Of a stretch of 64,000 nucleotides of DNA, positions 18,999 to 28,128 are shown one piece after another. Position numbers and translations under genes: made by a program. Position 1 is the stretch's first letter, and every line of letters begins with the position of its first letter. Source of the DNA: an uncultured Rubripirellula sp. (GTDB lineage Bacteria > Planctomycetota > Planctomycetia > Pirellulales > Pirellulaceae); contig CALJHC010000023.1 in NCBI GenBank assembly GCA_938075415.1, positions 218,306 through 282,305 of the forward strand. Direction: 5' to 3'. The notes beneath the pieces were generated by a model. The model was not told the DNA's origin. It was given only the letters and a program-made list of their open reading frames with translations, and searched no databases.

Positions 18999-19400
18999 TT
19001 AGAGAGGCTTGGATGGCCGCCAGTCGTAAACAGCTTCCAAGACTTGGCAGATCACACCCGCCAACTGCTGCATTCTCACAGGTTTGCTGAGCACATCGAA
19101 GGCACGCATTCGCTTCGCCTCGGCCCTCACAACATCGTCCAACTCCGCACTCATGAGCACACACGGTGGACTTTCGGGTGCCTCGGAAAGTCGACGGATC
19201 ACATCCAAGCCGGTTAGACGCGGCATGTGTTGGTCAACCAAAGCAAGATGGACTGTGGAATGCTGCATCAGATCAAGCGCCTCTTGACCATCACCAGCCT
19301 CTGTTACTTGAAAACCTCGACGCAATAATCCCTCACACACAACTTGGCGAAACGCCGCGTCGTCGTCGGTCACCAGGAGATTTGGAATGTCTAGCATCAT
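18999..19400 (-). CDS. Stand-alone response regulator (receiver domain only)
   Basis: A 133-residue CheY-like receiver. Acidic pocket residues are in V-T-D-D-D (12-14), the phosphoacceptor is D56 in A-L-V-D-Q-H-M-P, the switch residue is S84 in V-L-M-S-A-E, and the conserved lysine is K106 in L-S-K-P-V. There is no output domain, so it acts by protein contact or passes phosphate on. The start is at the Met-Met pair (19400/19397); the frame is open to 19454 but homology begins here. No histidine kinase lies nearby, so the partner is unknown. It is divergent from the MoxR gene about 190 bp away. Confidence 0.88.
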   Translation of the reverse strand: MMLDIPNLLVTDDDAAFRQVVCEGLLRRGFQVTEAGDGQEALDLMQHSTVHLALVDQHMPRLTGLDVIRRLSEAPESPPCVLMSAELDDVVRAEAKRMRAFDVLSKPVRMQQLAGVICQVLEAVYDWRPSKPL

Positions 19401-19587
19401 TAGCACACCACGGGTTAGCGTTTTCCCACCATGAACAAACGCTCTCCAGAGCAAACAGGGGCTGAAGTCCTTTTATGATAACGGTCTTTCCGAAAACGGT
19501 GCAGACCGAACTTACGCTATCATGATAGTGCAAACTGAATGATCAGCCATCTTTGCCCGACTCACTTTTCCATCTCAAGTGCATGTG

Positions 19588-20667
19588 ATGCCGTCTTCTC
19601 CGAATGATCCGCAAAATCGCAACACGCCGCCGCCAAGTAACCTCTCCTCGGCCGCTGCCCGCGAAAATACTGCACAATCCACCCGCAGTGCGGCGTCCTC
19701 AGCCGTAATCCAAACACCTCAAGACGTTGGCAATTTGTCAAAAAGGATCATCGGAAATGTCGAACAAGCCATCGTTGGTAAGCGAAAACAGCTGATTCTC
19801 TCTCTGGTGACCTGGCTCAGCGGCGGCCACCTTCTGCTGGAAGATGTTCCGGGAGTTGCCAAGACAATGCTAGCAAGGGCACTGGCAAAAAGCGTTGGCT
19901 GCACCTTCAAGCGTGTGCAATGCACACCGGATTTACTTCCCACCGACGTCACGGGAACCTCAATTTTCAACCAGAAGTCCGGGGAATTTGAATTTCGAGC
20001 CGGGCCAGTTTTCACTCAAATCCTTTTGGCGGATGAGATCAATCGTGCCACTCCGCGAACACAGGCCTCCCTCCTCGAGGCGATGGCTGAGGCCTGCGTT
20101 ACCGCCGATGGCGTGACCCACACACTCCGACCACCCTTTGTGGTGATAGCGACTCAGAATCCGGTCGATCATGAGGGCACGTTCCCGCTTCCCGAAGCAC
20201 AGCTCGACCGTTTCATGATGAGATTCTCCCTTGGCTATCCGTCGATGGAAGAAGAACTTCGAATGCTTGAACTGCTTCAACATCGACATCCGGTCGATGG
20301 ACTCCGGGCCGTCGCCACGGCAGATGAAATCGCCAGTGCTCAAAATGTGATCCGACAGATTCACGTCGATCCAAGAGTCCGACAATATCTACTGCAAATT
20401 GTTTCGGAAACCCGCAGCCACCAAGATATCGCACTAGGTGGCAGCCCCCGAGCCACGATCGCTCTTTTTCGATGTTCACAAGCGATGGCAGCAATCCTGG
20501 GCCGCTCCTATGTGCTACCGGATGACATCAAGAAAATTGTCGCTCCAGTGATGAACCATCGCGTCATCGTGCGTCCTGAAAGCCGACTTCGAAAAGTCAC
20601 CGCAGAAAAAGTCATCGAAGAGATCGTTGGGGAAATCGCCGTCCCAACAATTCAAGCCTCGGTCTAG
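19588..20667 (+). CDS. MoxR family AAA+ ATPase
   Basis: 359 residues. A low-complexity Ser/Ala/Asn/Pro-rich N-terminus (about 45 aa) precedes the AAA_3 domain. Walker A is D-V-P-G-V-A-K-T (86-93, the MoxR form) and Walker B is L-L-A-D-E-I-N-R-A-T-P-R-T-Q. Q-N-P-V-D-H-E-G-T-F-P-L-P-E-A-Q-L-D-R-F is the MoxR sensor-region signature. MoxR ATPases act as chaperones for VWA/DUF58 partners; the next gene codes a DUF58 protein, the usual companion. A GTG three codons upstream (19579) is an alternative start. Confidence 0.93.
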   Translation: MPSSPNDPQNRNTPPPSNLSSAAARENTAQSTRSAASSAVIQTPQDVGNLSKRIIGNVEQAIVGKRKQLILSLVTWLSGGHLLLEDVPGVAKTMLARALAKSVGCTFKRVQCTPDLLPTDVTGTSIFNQKSGEFEFRAGPVFTQILLADEINRATPRTQASLLEAMAEACVTADGVTHTLRPPFVVIATQNPVDHEGTFPLPEAQLDRFMMRFSLGYPSMEEELRMLELLQHRHPVDGLRAVATADEIASAQNVIRQIHVDPRVRQYLLQIVSETRSHQDIALGGSPRATIALFRCSQAMAAILGRSYVLPDDIKKIVAPVMNHRVIVRPESRLRKVTAEKVIEEIVGEIAVPTIQASV

Positions 20668-20750
20668 TGTGACCCACACTGAGGTTCCGCGGCGCCACTC
20701 AACTCACAGCACACTCATCAGAAACGATTCGCAAACGGTGAACTCGTGAG

Positions 20751-22160
20751 GTGAGTTCAGACAACCGTCCCGCTAACGGACCCAACCACGCCTCTCCCCA
20801 GATCAAGATGCCCCAGGACGATTCAAGATCGACAACCAATCCCTCCTCACGTTTCACCTTGGTGGCGTTGATTAGTGGCCTGTTGCTTTTGGGAATGTTT
20901 TTTGGAGCGTCGCTATGGATCATTGCCGCGGTCGCCGCGTTCTTGCTGCTTGCTCTGAATGCTTGGCTCACCAAAACATGGGCGACAGCTGTCCATGCAA
21001 CGCGATCAGAGGATGACGCCGAGGTAAAACTGGGATCTCTCGTGCCGGTGCGCATCAGGGTCCACAATCGCAGCAAGGTCCCTGTTCTGTGGGTATTGAT
21101 CGAAGACTTACTTCCCAAGCGGGCGACTTTTTTTACACCACCCGCCTTGGAGTTGTCTGGGGATCGCATTCGAGTCGCTTTGCTTTGGGGCAAGCAGAGT
21201 GAAATCCTCGATTACCAGATTCGTTGCAATCGTCGGGGCTACTATCAGATTGGACCGACTGTTCTGGAGACGGGCGACTTGATGGGTTTTTACCGCCGCT
21301 TTCGAGTTGGCTCGCCGCCGAGTTATTTGACGGTGCTACCGGAGGTCGTATCACTGACTCGGTACGAGATTGGATCGCGACGACCCATTGGTGAAATTCG
21401 TATGCGTGAGAATGTGATGAACGACCCCACGCGACTTCGTGGTATTCGCCAATGGCAACCCGGCGATCCGATGCGCAGCGTGCATTGGTCAGCAACAGCT
21501 CGAACGGGAACGCTGCACAGCAAAATCTACGAACCATCTTCGGTCATCGGTGCAACCTTGGTGCTTGACCTTCATCGACACACCAATCCAACGGCCCAAG
21601 AACCCGTGCGTTCGGATCTTGCAATTACCGCCGCCGCATCGATTGCCAATGCGTTGCACGAAGCCAATGAACCTTTCGGACTTGCAACCAACGGACGAGA
21701 TGCGGCGGATCGAATCAGACAGGAAGGCTGGTCCGGCGATCACCGCCTTCGCGGAGAAGCAGCGAATGCTGCGGGAATGAAGGATGAAAATGAACGACTG
21801 AGGCCAATCATGCTTCCTCCGGACCGAGGGACAACGCATTATGCGGAACTCATTCGGTCACTCGCTCGCCTCGAACGCACCGATGGCCTCACGCTGCCTG
21901 AGTTGCTTGTTGAGTGCGAATCTCAGCTCTCTTCGGAAACAACCCTTCTGGTGATTTTACAACGCTGCGATGAAGCCTCCATCGCAGCGTTGATCGCTCT
22001 CTCGCGCCGCGGCCGGTCCGTGACCGTGATGATCAACACCCACGATATCAATGACTACTCCGAAATCGCGGGTCCCTTAATCGCGTCGAAAATCACCACC
22101 TTGCACCTCGCCTCGTTTGATCAGATACAAGACGTCTGCCGGCAGACCCTTGTTCGATAA
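20751..22160 (+). CDS. DUF58 domain membrane protein
   Basis: 469 residues with two closely spaced membrane helices near residues 40-75 (L-V-A-L-I-S-G-L-L-L-L-G-M, then A-A-V-A-A-F-L-L-L-A-L). A soluble region carries the DUF58 signature D-P-T-R-L-R-G-I-R-Q-W-Q-P-G-D and S-V-H-W-S-A-T-A-R-T-G. The start appears to be GTG at 20751, 83 bp after the MoxR stop; an ATG at about 20809 is the alternative. DUF58 proteins are VWA-like partners of MoxR ATPases. The usual third gene (VWA or transglutaminase) is missing downstream, where non-coding repeats begin. Confidence 0.88.
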   Translation: MSSDNRPANGPNHASPQIKMPQDDSRSTTNPSSRFTLVALISGLLLLGMFFGASLWIIAAVAAFLLLALNAWLTKTWATAVHATRSEDDAEVKLGSLVPVRIRVHNRSKVPVLWVLIEDLLPKRATFFTPPALELSGDRIRVALLWGKQSEILDYQIRCNRRGYYQIGPTVLETGDLMGFYRRFRVGSPPSYLTVLPEVVSLTRYEIGSRRPIGEIRMRENVMNDPTRLRGIRQWQPGDPMRSVHWSATARTGTLHSKIYEPSSVIGATLVLDLHRHTNPTAQEPVRSDLAITAAASIANALHEANEPFGLATNGRDAADRIRQEGWSGDHRLRGEAANAAGMKDENERLRPIMLPPDRGTTHYAELIRSLARLERTDGLTLPELLVECESQLSSETTLLVILQRCDEASIAALIALSRRGRSVTVMINTHDINDYSEIAGPLIASKITTLHLASFDQIQDVCRQTLVR

Positions 22161-22460
22161 CCCCGCCGGTCACCGGATGTTCTCCGGTTGAGCCACCGTT
22201 CCCACCGCGAGCCGCCTGAACCGGGGCCGGAGTCCACAGTGCCGCCTATCAGGCCCGGTATCGATCGTGTCCGGTATCGATAAGGCCAAGTATCGATAAG
22301 GCCCAGTATCGATCGTGTCCGGTATCGATCGTGTCCGGTATCGATCGTGTCCGGTATCGATCGTGCAATGTATCGATCAGGCATTGCTGAGGTTGATGAG
22401 ATGACTTTGAAAACCTGGCAACCTTGTCATTGGCGACCCATCCGCTTGGCAAAGAAATCG
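22161..22460. other. Convergent intergenic region dominated by a 16-bp repeat array
   Basis: Lies between the 3' ends of the DUF58 gene (+) and tyrS (-). A small hairpin ACCGGA-TGTTC-TCCGGT (22172-22188) lies just after the DUF58 stop and could slow transcription, but it has no T run. The 8x16-bp array fills the centre. Confidence 0.6.
22258..22385. repeat. 16-bp tandem repeat, eight copies, TATCGAT core
   Basis: Exactly 128 bp made of eight 16-bp units. The consensus is GTATCGATCGTGTCCG, with variants ending AAGGCCAA, AAGGCCCA, CGTGCAAT and CAGGCATT. Every unit keeps GTATCGAT, so the palindromic ATCGAT recurs once every 16 bp. The array sits between two convergent genes. It is a tandem repeat without spacers, so it is not CRISPR. 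Confidence 0.95.
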
Positions 22461-23747
22461 TCAAACGGAAAAACGAAGCAACGCATAATTCCGCTTGCCT
22501 TTTCGAAAGATCATCACGGTCTCACTCGCGAGATCTTTTTCACCAAGTCGATACTGCTGGTCAACGACACGTTCGTTATTGAGATAGATCCCACCCTCTT
22601 TGATGGCACGTCGCGCTTCACCACCGCTAGCGACCAGCCCGGCAGCTTGCAACGCTTCGACAACCCAATAGCCATCGTCATTGAGTAATTGTCGCTCCAC
22701 TTCACTGCTGGGAACATCAGCAAAAATTTCTCCAAGAGACTCGTCGGTCTGAGAACCAATTTCTCCACCAAACAAAATCTTTGAGGCACGGACCGCCGCG
22801 CTGATTCCTTCGGAGCCGTGCACAAACTCTGTCATCCATTGTGCTAGACGATTCTGAGCGGTGCGGCGTCCGGGATCACTCTCAGTAGCTTCGGACAAGG
22901 ATTCATATTCCTCCTTCTCAATTTCAGTCAAATACGCGATGCATCGCATGACATCAGCATCTTCGACGTTTCGCCAATACTGGTAAAATTGATAGGGGCT
23001 GGTTCGTTTTGGATCAAGCCAAATAGCACCACTCTCGGTCTTCCCCATCTTGCGACCATCACTTGTGGTGAGCAACGGCGCGGTAACACCGAAGACCTGC
23101 TCACCCAACATTCGCCGAGCAAGATCAATTCCTGCGGTGATGTTGCCCCACTGATCGCTGCCTCCGGCTTGGATACGGCAACCGTGACTCCTACACAATT
23201 GCACAAAATCAAACGCTTGCAGCAACATGTAACTGAACTCGGTATAGCTCAGTCCGGTTTCACTGTCCAATCTTGCCCTCACTGACTCCTTTCCCAGCAT
23301 CCCGCCGACCGGAAAACTTTTGCCCACATCTCGCAAGAAATCCAAGTAGGAGTAACTTTGCATCCATTCATAGTTGTTCAATAAGACAGCAGCTTGATCT
23401 CCATCAAATTCAAGAAACTGACGCATCTGCTGCGCAACGCCATCCACATTTTTCTGCAACTGCTCCGCCGACAGCAGATTTCTTTCTTCGCTCTTCCCAC
23501 TGGGATCACCAATCATTCCCGTGGCACCACCCACCAGAGCGATTGGTCGATGACCCGCTTTTTGGAATCGTCGCAACATCATCAACTGCATCATGCTGCC
23601 CACGTGCAGGCTTGATGCGGTGGGATCGAAACCGATGTAAACGGTTTGAGGTCCGGAGGCGAGTAATTCAGAGAGGCCCGTTTGATCGGTGCATTGATGA
23701 ATGAGCCCGCGCCAAGAGAGTTCAGCAAGTAAATCAGTTTGCGACAT
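22461..23747 (-). CDS. tyrS: Tyrosine-tRNA ligase
   Basis: Class I aminoacyl-tRNA synthetase charging tRNA-Tyr, 428 aa, the usual length. The HIGH-type motif is H48-V-G-S51. The tyrosine-binding region G-G-A-T-G-M-I-G-D-P-S-G-K-S-E-E-R is present, and the KMSKS-type loop is K-M-G-K-T at 233-237. The C-terminal S4-like RNA-binding domain (S-G-G-E-A-R-R-A-I-K-E-G-G-I-Y-L-N) is complete. The start overlaps the 3' end of ispD by 14 bp on the same strand, so the two genes are translationally linked. Confidence 0.97.
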   Translation of the reverse strand: MSQTDLLAELSWRGLIHQCTDQTGLSELLASGPQTVYIGFDPTASSLHVGSMMQLMMLRRFQKAGHRPIALVGGATGMIGDPSGKSEERNLLSAEQLQKNVDGVAQQMRQFLEFDGDQAAVLLNNYEWMQSYSYLDFLRDVGKSFPVGGMLGKESVRARLDSETGLSYTEFSYMLLQAFDFVQLCRSHGCRIQAGGSDQWGNITAGIDLARRMLGEQVFGVTAPLLTTSDGRKMGKTESGAIWLDPKRTSPYQFYQYWRNVEDADVMRCIAYLTEIEKEEYESLSEATESDPGRRTAQNRLAQWMTEFVHGSEGISAAVRASKILFGGEIGSQTDESLGEIFADVPSSEVERQLLNDDGYWVVEALQAAGLVASGGEARRAIKEGGIYLNNERVVDQQYRLGEKDLASETVMIFRKGKRNYALLRFSV

Positions 23748-24480
23748 TTTTCGATTTTCGTGCCAGAATTGCTTCTGCCAACAGAAGGTCCTCGGGGAAA
23801 GTGATTTTCAGGTTTTCGGCTGACCCCTGAACCAAAGTCACTTGGTGACCAAGACGTTCAACCAGTTGGGCGTCATCGGTTGCCGGACGTCCATTGTGCT
23901 TGCCATAGGCCTGTTTCAACAACCCGAGGCTAAAAACTTGTGGTGTCAAAGCGACCCAAAGGTGTCGTCGATCGATGGTTTCACAACCTTGCCTTCCCGC
24001 CAGAGCGCGTTTAACCGTGCCCGAAATCGGGGTCGACAGGATCGCCGCGCCCGTTCTGGGGACTTCTCCGAAAACGTTGCTCAGCTCATCGTCACTGACC
24101 AAAGGCCTCGCAGCATCATGCACTGCCACCCACTGGATGGCTGAATCCGAGCCCAGCGTTTTCAGGGCCGCGAGGACACTATCACTGCGTTCTCGGCCAC
24201 CAATTACAAATTCGACGTTGCAGTTCACCGCCGACTGCCGTAGTTGATCCTGAAAACACCCGAGATCTGAGGGCGAAACGGAGATGACAACTCGCTCAAC
24301 CTCACGACGCGATCCGAGTCGAGCTGCCGCGTGGAGCCACAACGGAACGCCCGCCAGATTGGCAAAAAGCTTGTTCGTTTCCGCACCAAAACGCTGGCCA
24401 CTGCCCGCAGCAGGAAGAACAACAGCGACCGAATCATCCTGCAACGCTTCCATGAATCCCTCACCACTGTTGTCGGTCAT
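23734..24480 (-). CDS. ispD: 2-C-methyl-D-erythritol 4-phosphate cytidylyltransferase
   Basis: Third step of the non-mevalonate isoprenoid pathway: CTP plus MEP gives CDP-ME. The nucleotide-binding N-terminus is V-V-L-P-A-A-G-S-G-Q-R-F-G, followed by N-K-L-F-A-N-L-A-G. The second signature is V-A-V-H-D-A-A-R-P-L-V. The 248-aa length is close to the family norm of about 230. The start is ATG 24480 or the internal Met at 24453; homology begins after the latter. Its 3' end overlaps tyrS by 14 bp, an unusual partner since ispD is more often beside ispF. Confidence 0.93.
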   Translation of the reverse strand: MTDNSGEGFMEALQDDSVAVVLPAAGSGQRFGAETNKLFANLAGVPLWLHAAARLGSRREVERVVISVSPSDLGCFQDQLRQSAVNCNVEFVIGGRERSDSVLAALKTLGSDSAIQWVAVHDAARPLVSDDELSNVFGEVPRTGAAILSTPISGTVKRALAGRQGCETIDRRHLWVALTPQVFSLGLLKQAYGKHNGRPATDDAQLVERLGHQVTLVQGSAENLKITFPEDLLLAEAILARKSKNVAN

Positions 24481-25095
24481 TAAAGATGGGCCACCTCAGT
24501 CCCCCGGGCGACTCGCTTGATCGATCCAGACGACCCTTCACCAATTAAACGATACTAGAAGATCGAAACCGTTTCGACCTTAGAAAAATTCACTTCCTGT
24601 TTCATTAACGAAAACCGGGATCGAAGGCCAAGAAAAAAAAGATGACGACACCCGAGAACGCCCTGAATGAAAAGAACAGGCTGGGAACCAAATCAACCGG
24701 ACCACGAACCCAATCACTGGGATTCCAATTACTGGGATTCCAATCCAAACCAGCAGCCTTCGGCAAACTCTCGGGGAAAAGACAACTGATGATCCCCGCA
24801 ATCCGATCCCCGCAATCCGATGCCCGCAAAAGACCTTAGAAGTCAGCTACCTGAGGTATCGAGAGGTCGAGAAGCAGCCGGTCATCAGTGCATCGAAATA
24901 AAAGAAATCGCATTGAAAGAAATAGAGCGAATCCCCCTCGCAAAATTGGCCCGCATCCTTTTCGGGTTAAGCAACTATCGAAGAAGAAGCACCAACAGTG
25001 CAAAAGCTTCTCGTCAAAAACATTCTTCAAGGGTTCAGCAATTGACTTGCCACTTCTCGCAGAGCAGTCGATCACAATACAATCAGCCGCCTGCA
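24481..25095. other. Intergenic region with two tandem duplications
   Basis: Lies between ftsK (3' end) and ispD (5' end), both on the minus strand. Contains a 15-bp duplication of ACTGGGATTCCAATT (24716-24745) and a 14-bp array GATCCCCGCAATCC with two perfect and one decayed copy (24791-24832). No accepted gene. Confidence 0.5.
24716..24832. repeat. Two short tandem arrays (15 bp x2; 14 bp x3)
   Basis: ACTGGGATTCCAATT/C occurs at 24716-24730 and 24731-24745. GATCCCCGCAATCC occurs at 24791-24804 and 24805-24818, with a degenerate third copy at 24819-24832. The units are unrelated to each other. Confidence 0.88.
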
Positions 25096-27903
25096 TTATT
25101 CGACGTCTTCGTAATCATCTTCGTACTCTGAATCTTCCTCAGCCCAATCACCCTCTTCCGCTTCTTCCTCGTACTCGTACTCGTACTCTTCATCCTCTTG
25201 CTGCACGTCTTGCTTCGAATTCCCTCTGTCATTTAATTGGCTCACGGGGCTTGACTCAGCCTCCGAATCCTCTTCCTCATCTTCAATTCCCTGCATCGCA
25301 TTCCACTGAGACATGGTCATAATTACTTCACGAGCTTTGCTTCCGTTGTAATCACCAACGATTCCATCAGCGGCCATAAAGTCAATCAATTTCGCTGCGC
25401 GTCCGTACCCAATCCCCAGGCAGCGTTGAAGCAGCGAGCACGAACCTCGACCCTCACGAATCACCACCTCGATAGCGCTATCGTAAAGGGGATCACGTTG
25501 CTTGATGGTATCCATCGAGGCAGCTTCGCCTTCACCCTCTTTGGCAATTTTCAAGTTCATCAATTCGTTGACGAAGTTCTGCTCCCCCGAGCTGCAGTGC
25601 TCACATACCGTGTCGATTTCTTCATCCGACAGGTAAGTTCCCTGACCACGAATCAGCGTGCTTGTGCCGGGCCATAGAAACAGCATATCACCGTTACCAA
25701 GCAGCTTATCGGCTCCATTCTCATCGAGAACGACGCGACTGTCCGTCTTGCTGGCAACCTGAAAGCTAAGACGCGCGGGGAGATTACTTTTGATCAGGCC
25801 CGTGATCACATCAACGGTTGGTTTCTGCGTGGCCAGAATCAAGTGGATCCCAACCGCCCGACTCTTCTGCGCGAGACGAATGATGTGTTGCTCGACATCT
25901 TTTCCAGCCGTCATCATCAGGTCAGCCATTTCGTCGGCAACAATGACGATGAACGGCAACCGCTCCGGGACACTTGCCTGACCGTCTTCGTTTTCATCGA
26001 CCTCCAAGCGTCTCAATACCTCTTCACGGCCAAGATCGTTATAGCTGTTAATGTGCCGAACACCGACTTTGGCAAGCAGCGAGTAGCGTTCTTCCATTTT
26101 TTCGACTGCCCACGCCAGAATGGCCTCCGCCTTCTGCATGTCGGTGATCACCGGGTGCATAAGATGCGGCAGACGCCCGTACCCACTCAATTCAACCATC
26201 TTGGGGTCAATCATCAACATCCGCACCTCATCAGGTCGGCAGCACATCAAAATCGACGTGATGATTGCATTGAGACAAACACTCTTACCGGTACCGGTTC
26301 GCCCCGCGATCAGCAGATGAGGCATCTTTGCGAGGTCGACGACCATCGGATTACCAGAGACATCTTTTCCCAGATAGACGGGAATGTTCATCTTGGCACT
26401 TCGGGTATCCGATTCTTCGATGACATCCCGCAGTCGAACGACCTGTCGGTTTTCGTTGGGCACCTCGATTCCGACAGTATTTTTCCCGGGAATTGGTGCG
26501 ACAATCCGAACGCTCGGCACGCGCAAGGCGATGGCGAGATCGTCAGCGAGTCCAGTGATCTTGCTTAATCGCAAACCCGCCTCGAGTTCGATCTCGTACT
26601 GGGCGATGACGGGACCGGTATCAATATGGGTCACCCGGATATTGAATCCGAAATCCCTGAACGTTTCCTGAAGAATCTTTGCTTTGTTTCGAACCTCGCG
26701 TTCCTGTTCGTCGAAGCTGATGTCATCGCTCTGCTCAAGCAACTCGAGACGGGGCAATCGGTAGTCTTCGATACCACTCGGGGCGGACTCAGACATTTCA
26801 TCAAACAACTCTTGCCGAGGATCCGATTTGTCACGGCGTCTTGGCTTCCGAACCTTGGGAGATGAAACCTCATGGACCGAGTCATTTCGAACCTGAATGG
26901 TTTCCTCCTCCAACTCAATTTCACGCGATGATGAATCGTCGAGTGCTACGTCTTCCTCTACCTCATCCTCCCACTCATCCCCCGACTCAACTTCTGTCTC
27001 ATATTCATATCCGTCGTCTTCAGTCTCGTGATTCGCGTCAGCGTTACCAAGCTGGCTATCATTCAGTTGCTCTGTTTCCAGTTCTGATTCCAAGTCCTCT
27101 GGTTGATGCTTGGTTTTCTGTCGGCGAAATTTAATGGTTGGCTCTGAAACCGTTGACGAGCGCCCTCCGGCGAAGGCTTCATCGCGATCAGCATCCAGAG
27201 TGATGTGTTTCTCATTATCGGCAAACGGTCGCCGAGTGCGTCGCAAGGCGGGCAAGGCTCTGTGAGCATGCTTAACTCCCGAACGAGAAACCCGAATACT
27301 TCCTTTAGCGAGTCGTTTGCCAAAATGAACCAGAGCGTAATCGCTGGTCAACAAAATCCCCACGGCGAGATTGGTGGCAGTCAAAATCCACGCACCCGCT
27401 GGGGCAAAATGCTCCAACAGCCACGTCGATGTCATGGCACCGAGATAACCACCGTTTCCAACCACAGGCATCCCACCGATTGAGATGGGAAGCAGGGAAG
27501 CGGTCGTTGCAACTCCAATCACCAAAAGAGTTGCTCCCAACGATCGGTACATGGGCGAACCATGGTTCAATTGCATCAGGAGCGATGTTGCCAACGCACC
27601 GAGACCAGCAATGATGACCAAACTGGCGATTCCGACCGAATCAAGCAAAGCGGCCGATAACAAAGCACCCCAGTAGCCGCATGCATTGGTGACGGCAGGA
27701 TTTGGCGGATAAGCAACGATGTCTGGCACGTAAATCAGCCGAATCGGCCAACTTGGCGTTTCAATCGGATCTGCGGTACTTCGCGTGACGAGGGAGACAG
27801 TCAGCATTAACGTCAGAGCAACCAGACCGATCGCGGCGGTGTCTCGAACAAGATTGGGCTCTCGCTCGATGCTTTGCTCGTATCCTAGTGAATCGGCTGA
27901 CAT
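25096..27903 (-). CDS. ftsK: FtsK/SpoIIIE DNA translocase
   Basis: A 935-residue septal DNA pump. The N-terminal part (about 20-200) has four to five membrane helices. An acidic linker (about 230-370) is rich in Glu/Asp, including a stretch around E-T-E-V-E-S-G-D-E-W-E-D-E-V. The motor domain has Walker A G-R-T-G-T-G-K-S near residue 535 and Walker B-like I-V-I-V-A-D-E-M-A-D-L. The winged-helix gamma domain (L-L-Q-R-C-L-G-I-G-Y-G-R-A-A-K-L-I-D) is followed by an extra tail of about 60 residues that is overwhelmingly Glu/Asp/Tyr. FtsK normally ends at gamma, so the tail is unusual. The protein coordinates chromosome segregation with division; most planctomycetes lack FtsZ, so its membrane role may differ. 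Confidence 0.93.
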   Translation of the reverse strand: MSADSLGYEQSIEREPNLVRDTAAIGLVALTLMLTVSLVTRSTADPIETPSWPIRLIYVPDIVAYPPNPAVTNACGYWGALLSAALLDSVGIASLVIIAGLGALATSLLMQLNHGSPMYRSLGATLLVIGVATTASLLPISIGGMPVVGNGGYLGAMTSTWLLEHFAPAGAWILTATNLAVGILLTSDYALVHFGKRLAKGSIRVSRSGVKHAHRALPALRRTRRPFADNEKHITLDADRDEAFAGGRSSTVSEPTIKFRRQKTKHQPEDLESELETEQLNDSQLGNADANHETEDDGYEYETEVESGDEWEDEVEEDVALDDSSSREIELEEETIQVRNDSVHEVSSPKVRKPRRRDKSDPRQELFDEMSESAPSGIEDYRLPRLELLEQSDDISFDEQEREVRNKAKILQETFRDFGFNIRVTHIDTGPVIAQYEIELEAGLRLSKITGLADDLAIALRVPSVRIVAPIPGKNTVGIEVPNENRQVVRLRDVIEESDTRSAKMNIPVYLGKDVSGNPMVVDLAKMPHLLIAGRTGTGKSVCLNAIITSILMCCRPDEVRMLMIDPKMVELSGYGRLPHLMHPVITDMQKAEAILAWAVEKMEERYSLLAKVGVRHINSYNDLGREEVLRRLEVDENEDGQASVPERLPFIVIVADEMADLMMTAGKDVEQHIIRLAQKSRAVGIHLILATQKPTVDVITGLIKSNLPARLSFQVASKTDSRVVLDENGADKLLGNGDMLFLWPGTSTLIRGQGTYLSDEEIDTVCEHCSSGEQNFVNELMNLKIAKEGEGEAASMDTIKQRDPLYDSAIEVVIREGRGSCSLLQRCLGIGYGRAAKLIDFMAADGIVGDYNGSKAREVIMTMSQWNAMQGIEDEEEDSEAESSPVSQLNDRGNSKQDVQQEDEEYEYEYEEEAEEGDWAEEDSEYEDDYEDVE

Positions 27904-28128
27904 GATGTTCGGCTGCGTCTGAGAAGAGTAGAAGACCTCTCTTCGAACATCGGCATCTCGGAGTTAGTCAAACCATTGAACTGGTACCCCGCCGGCTCAG
28001 TTGCTTGTACCGAGTAATCTCCGAGCCAAAACAAACGATGCAACCGTTACAGTTTAAGGCAAGATTCACCGCATCACCCATCAACGAACTGGCCACACCA
28101 GAGCATGTTGACAGTTGTTGATTGTTCT

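Noticed and set aside
22258..22385. Possible CRISPR array
   Set aside because: Units are 16 bp, head to tail, with no spacers and no cas genes nearby; it is a simple tandem repeat.
25843..26568. 241-codon plus-strand open frame
   Set aside because: It is antisense to the ftsK motor domain, whose family motifs are unmistakable.
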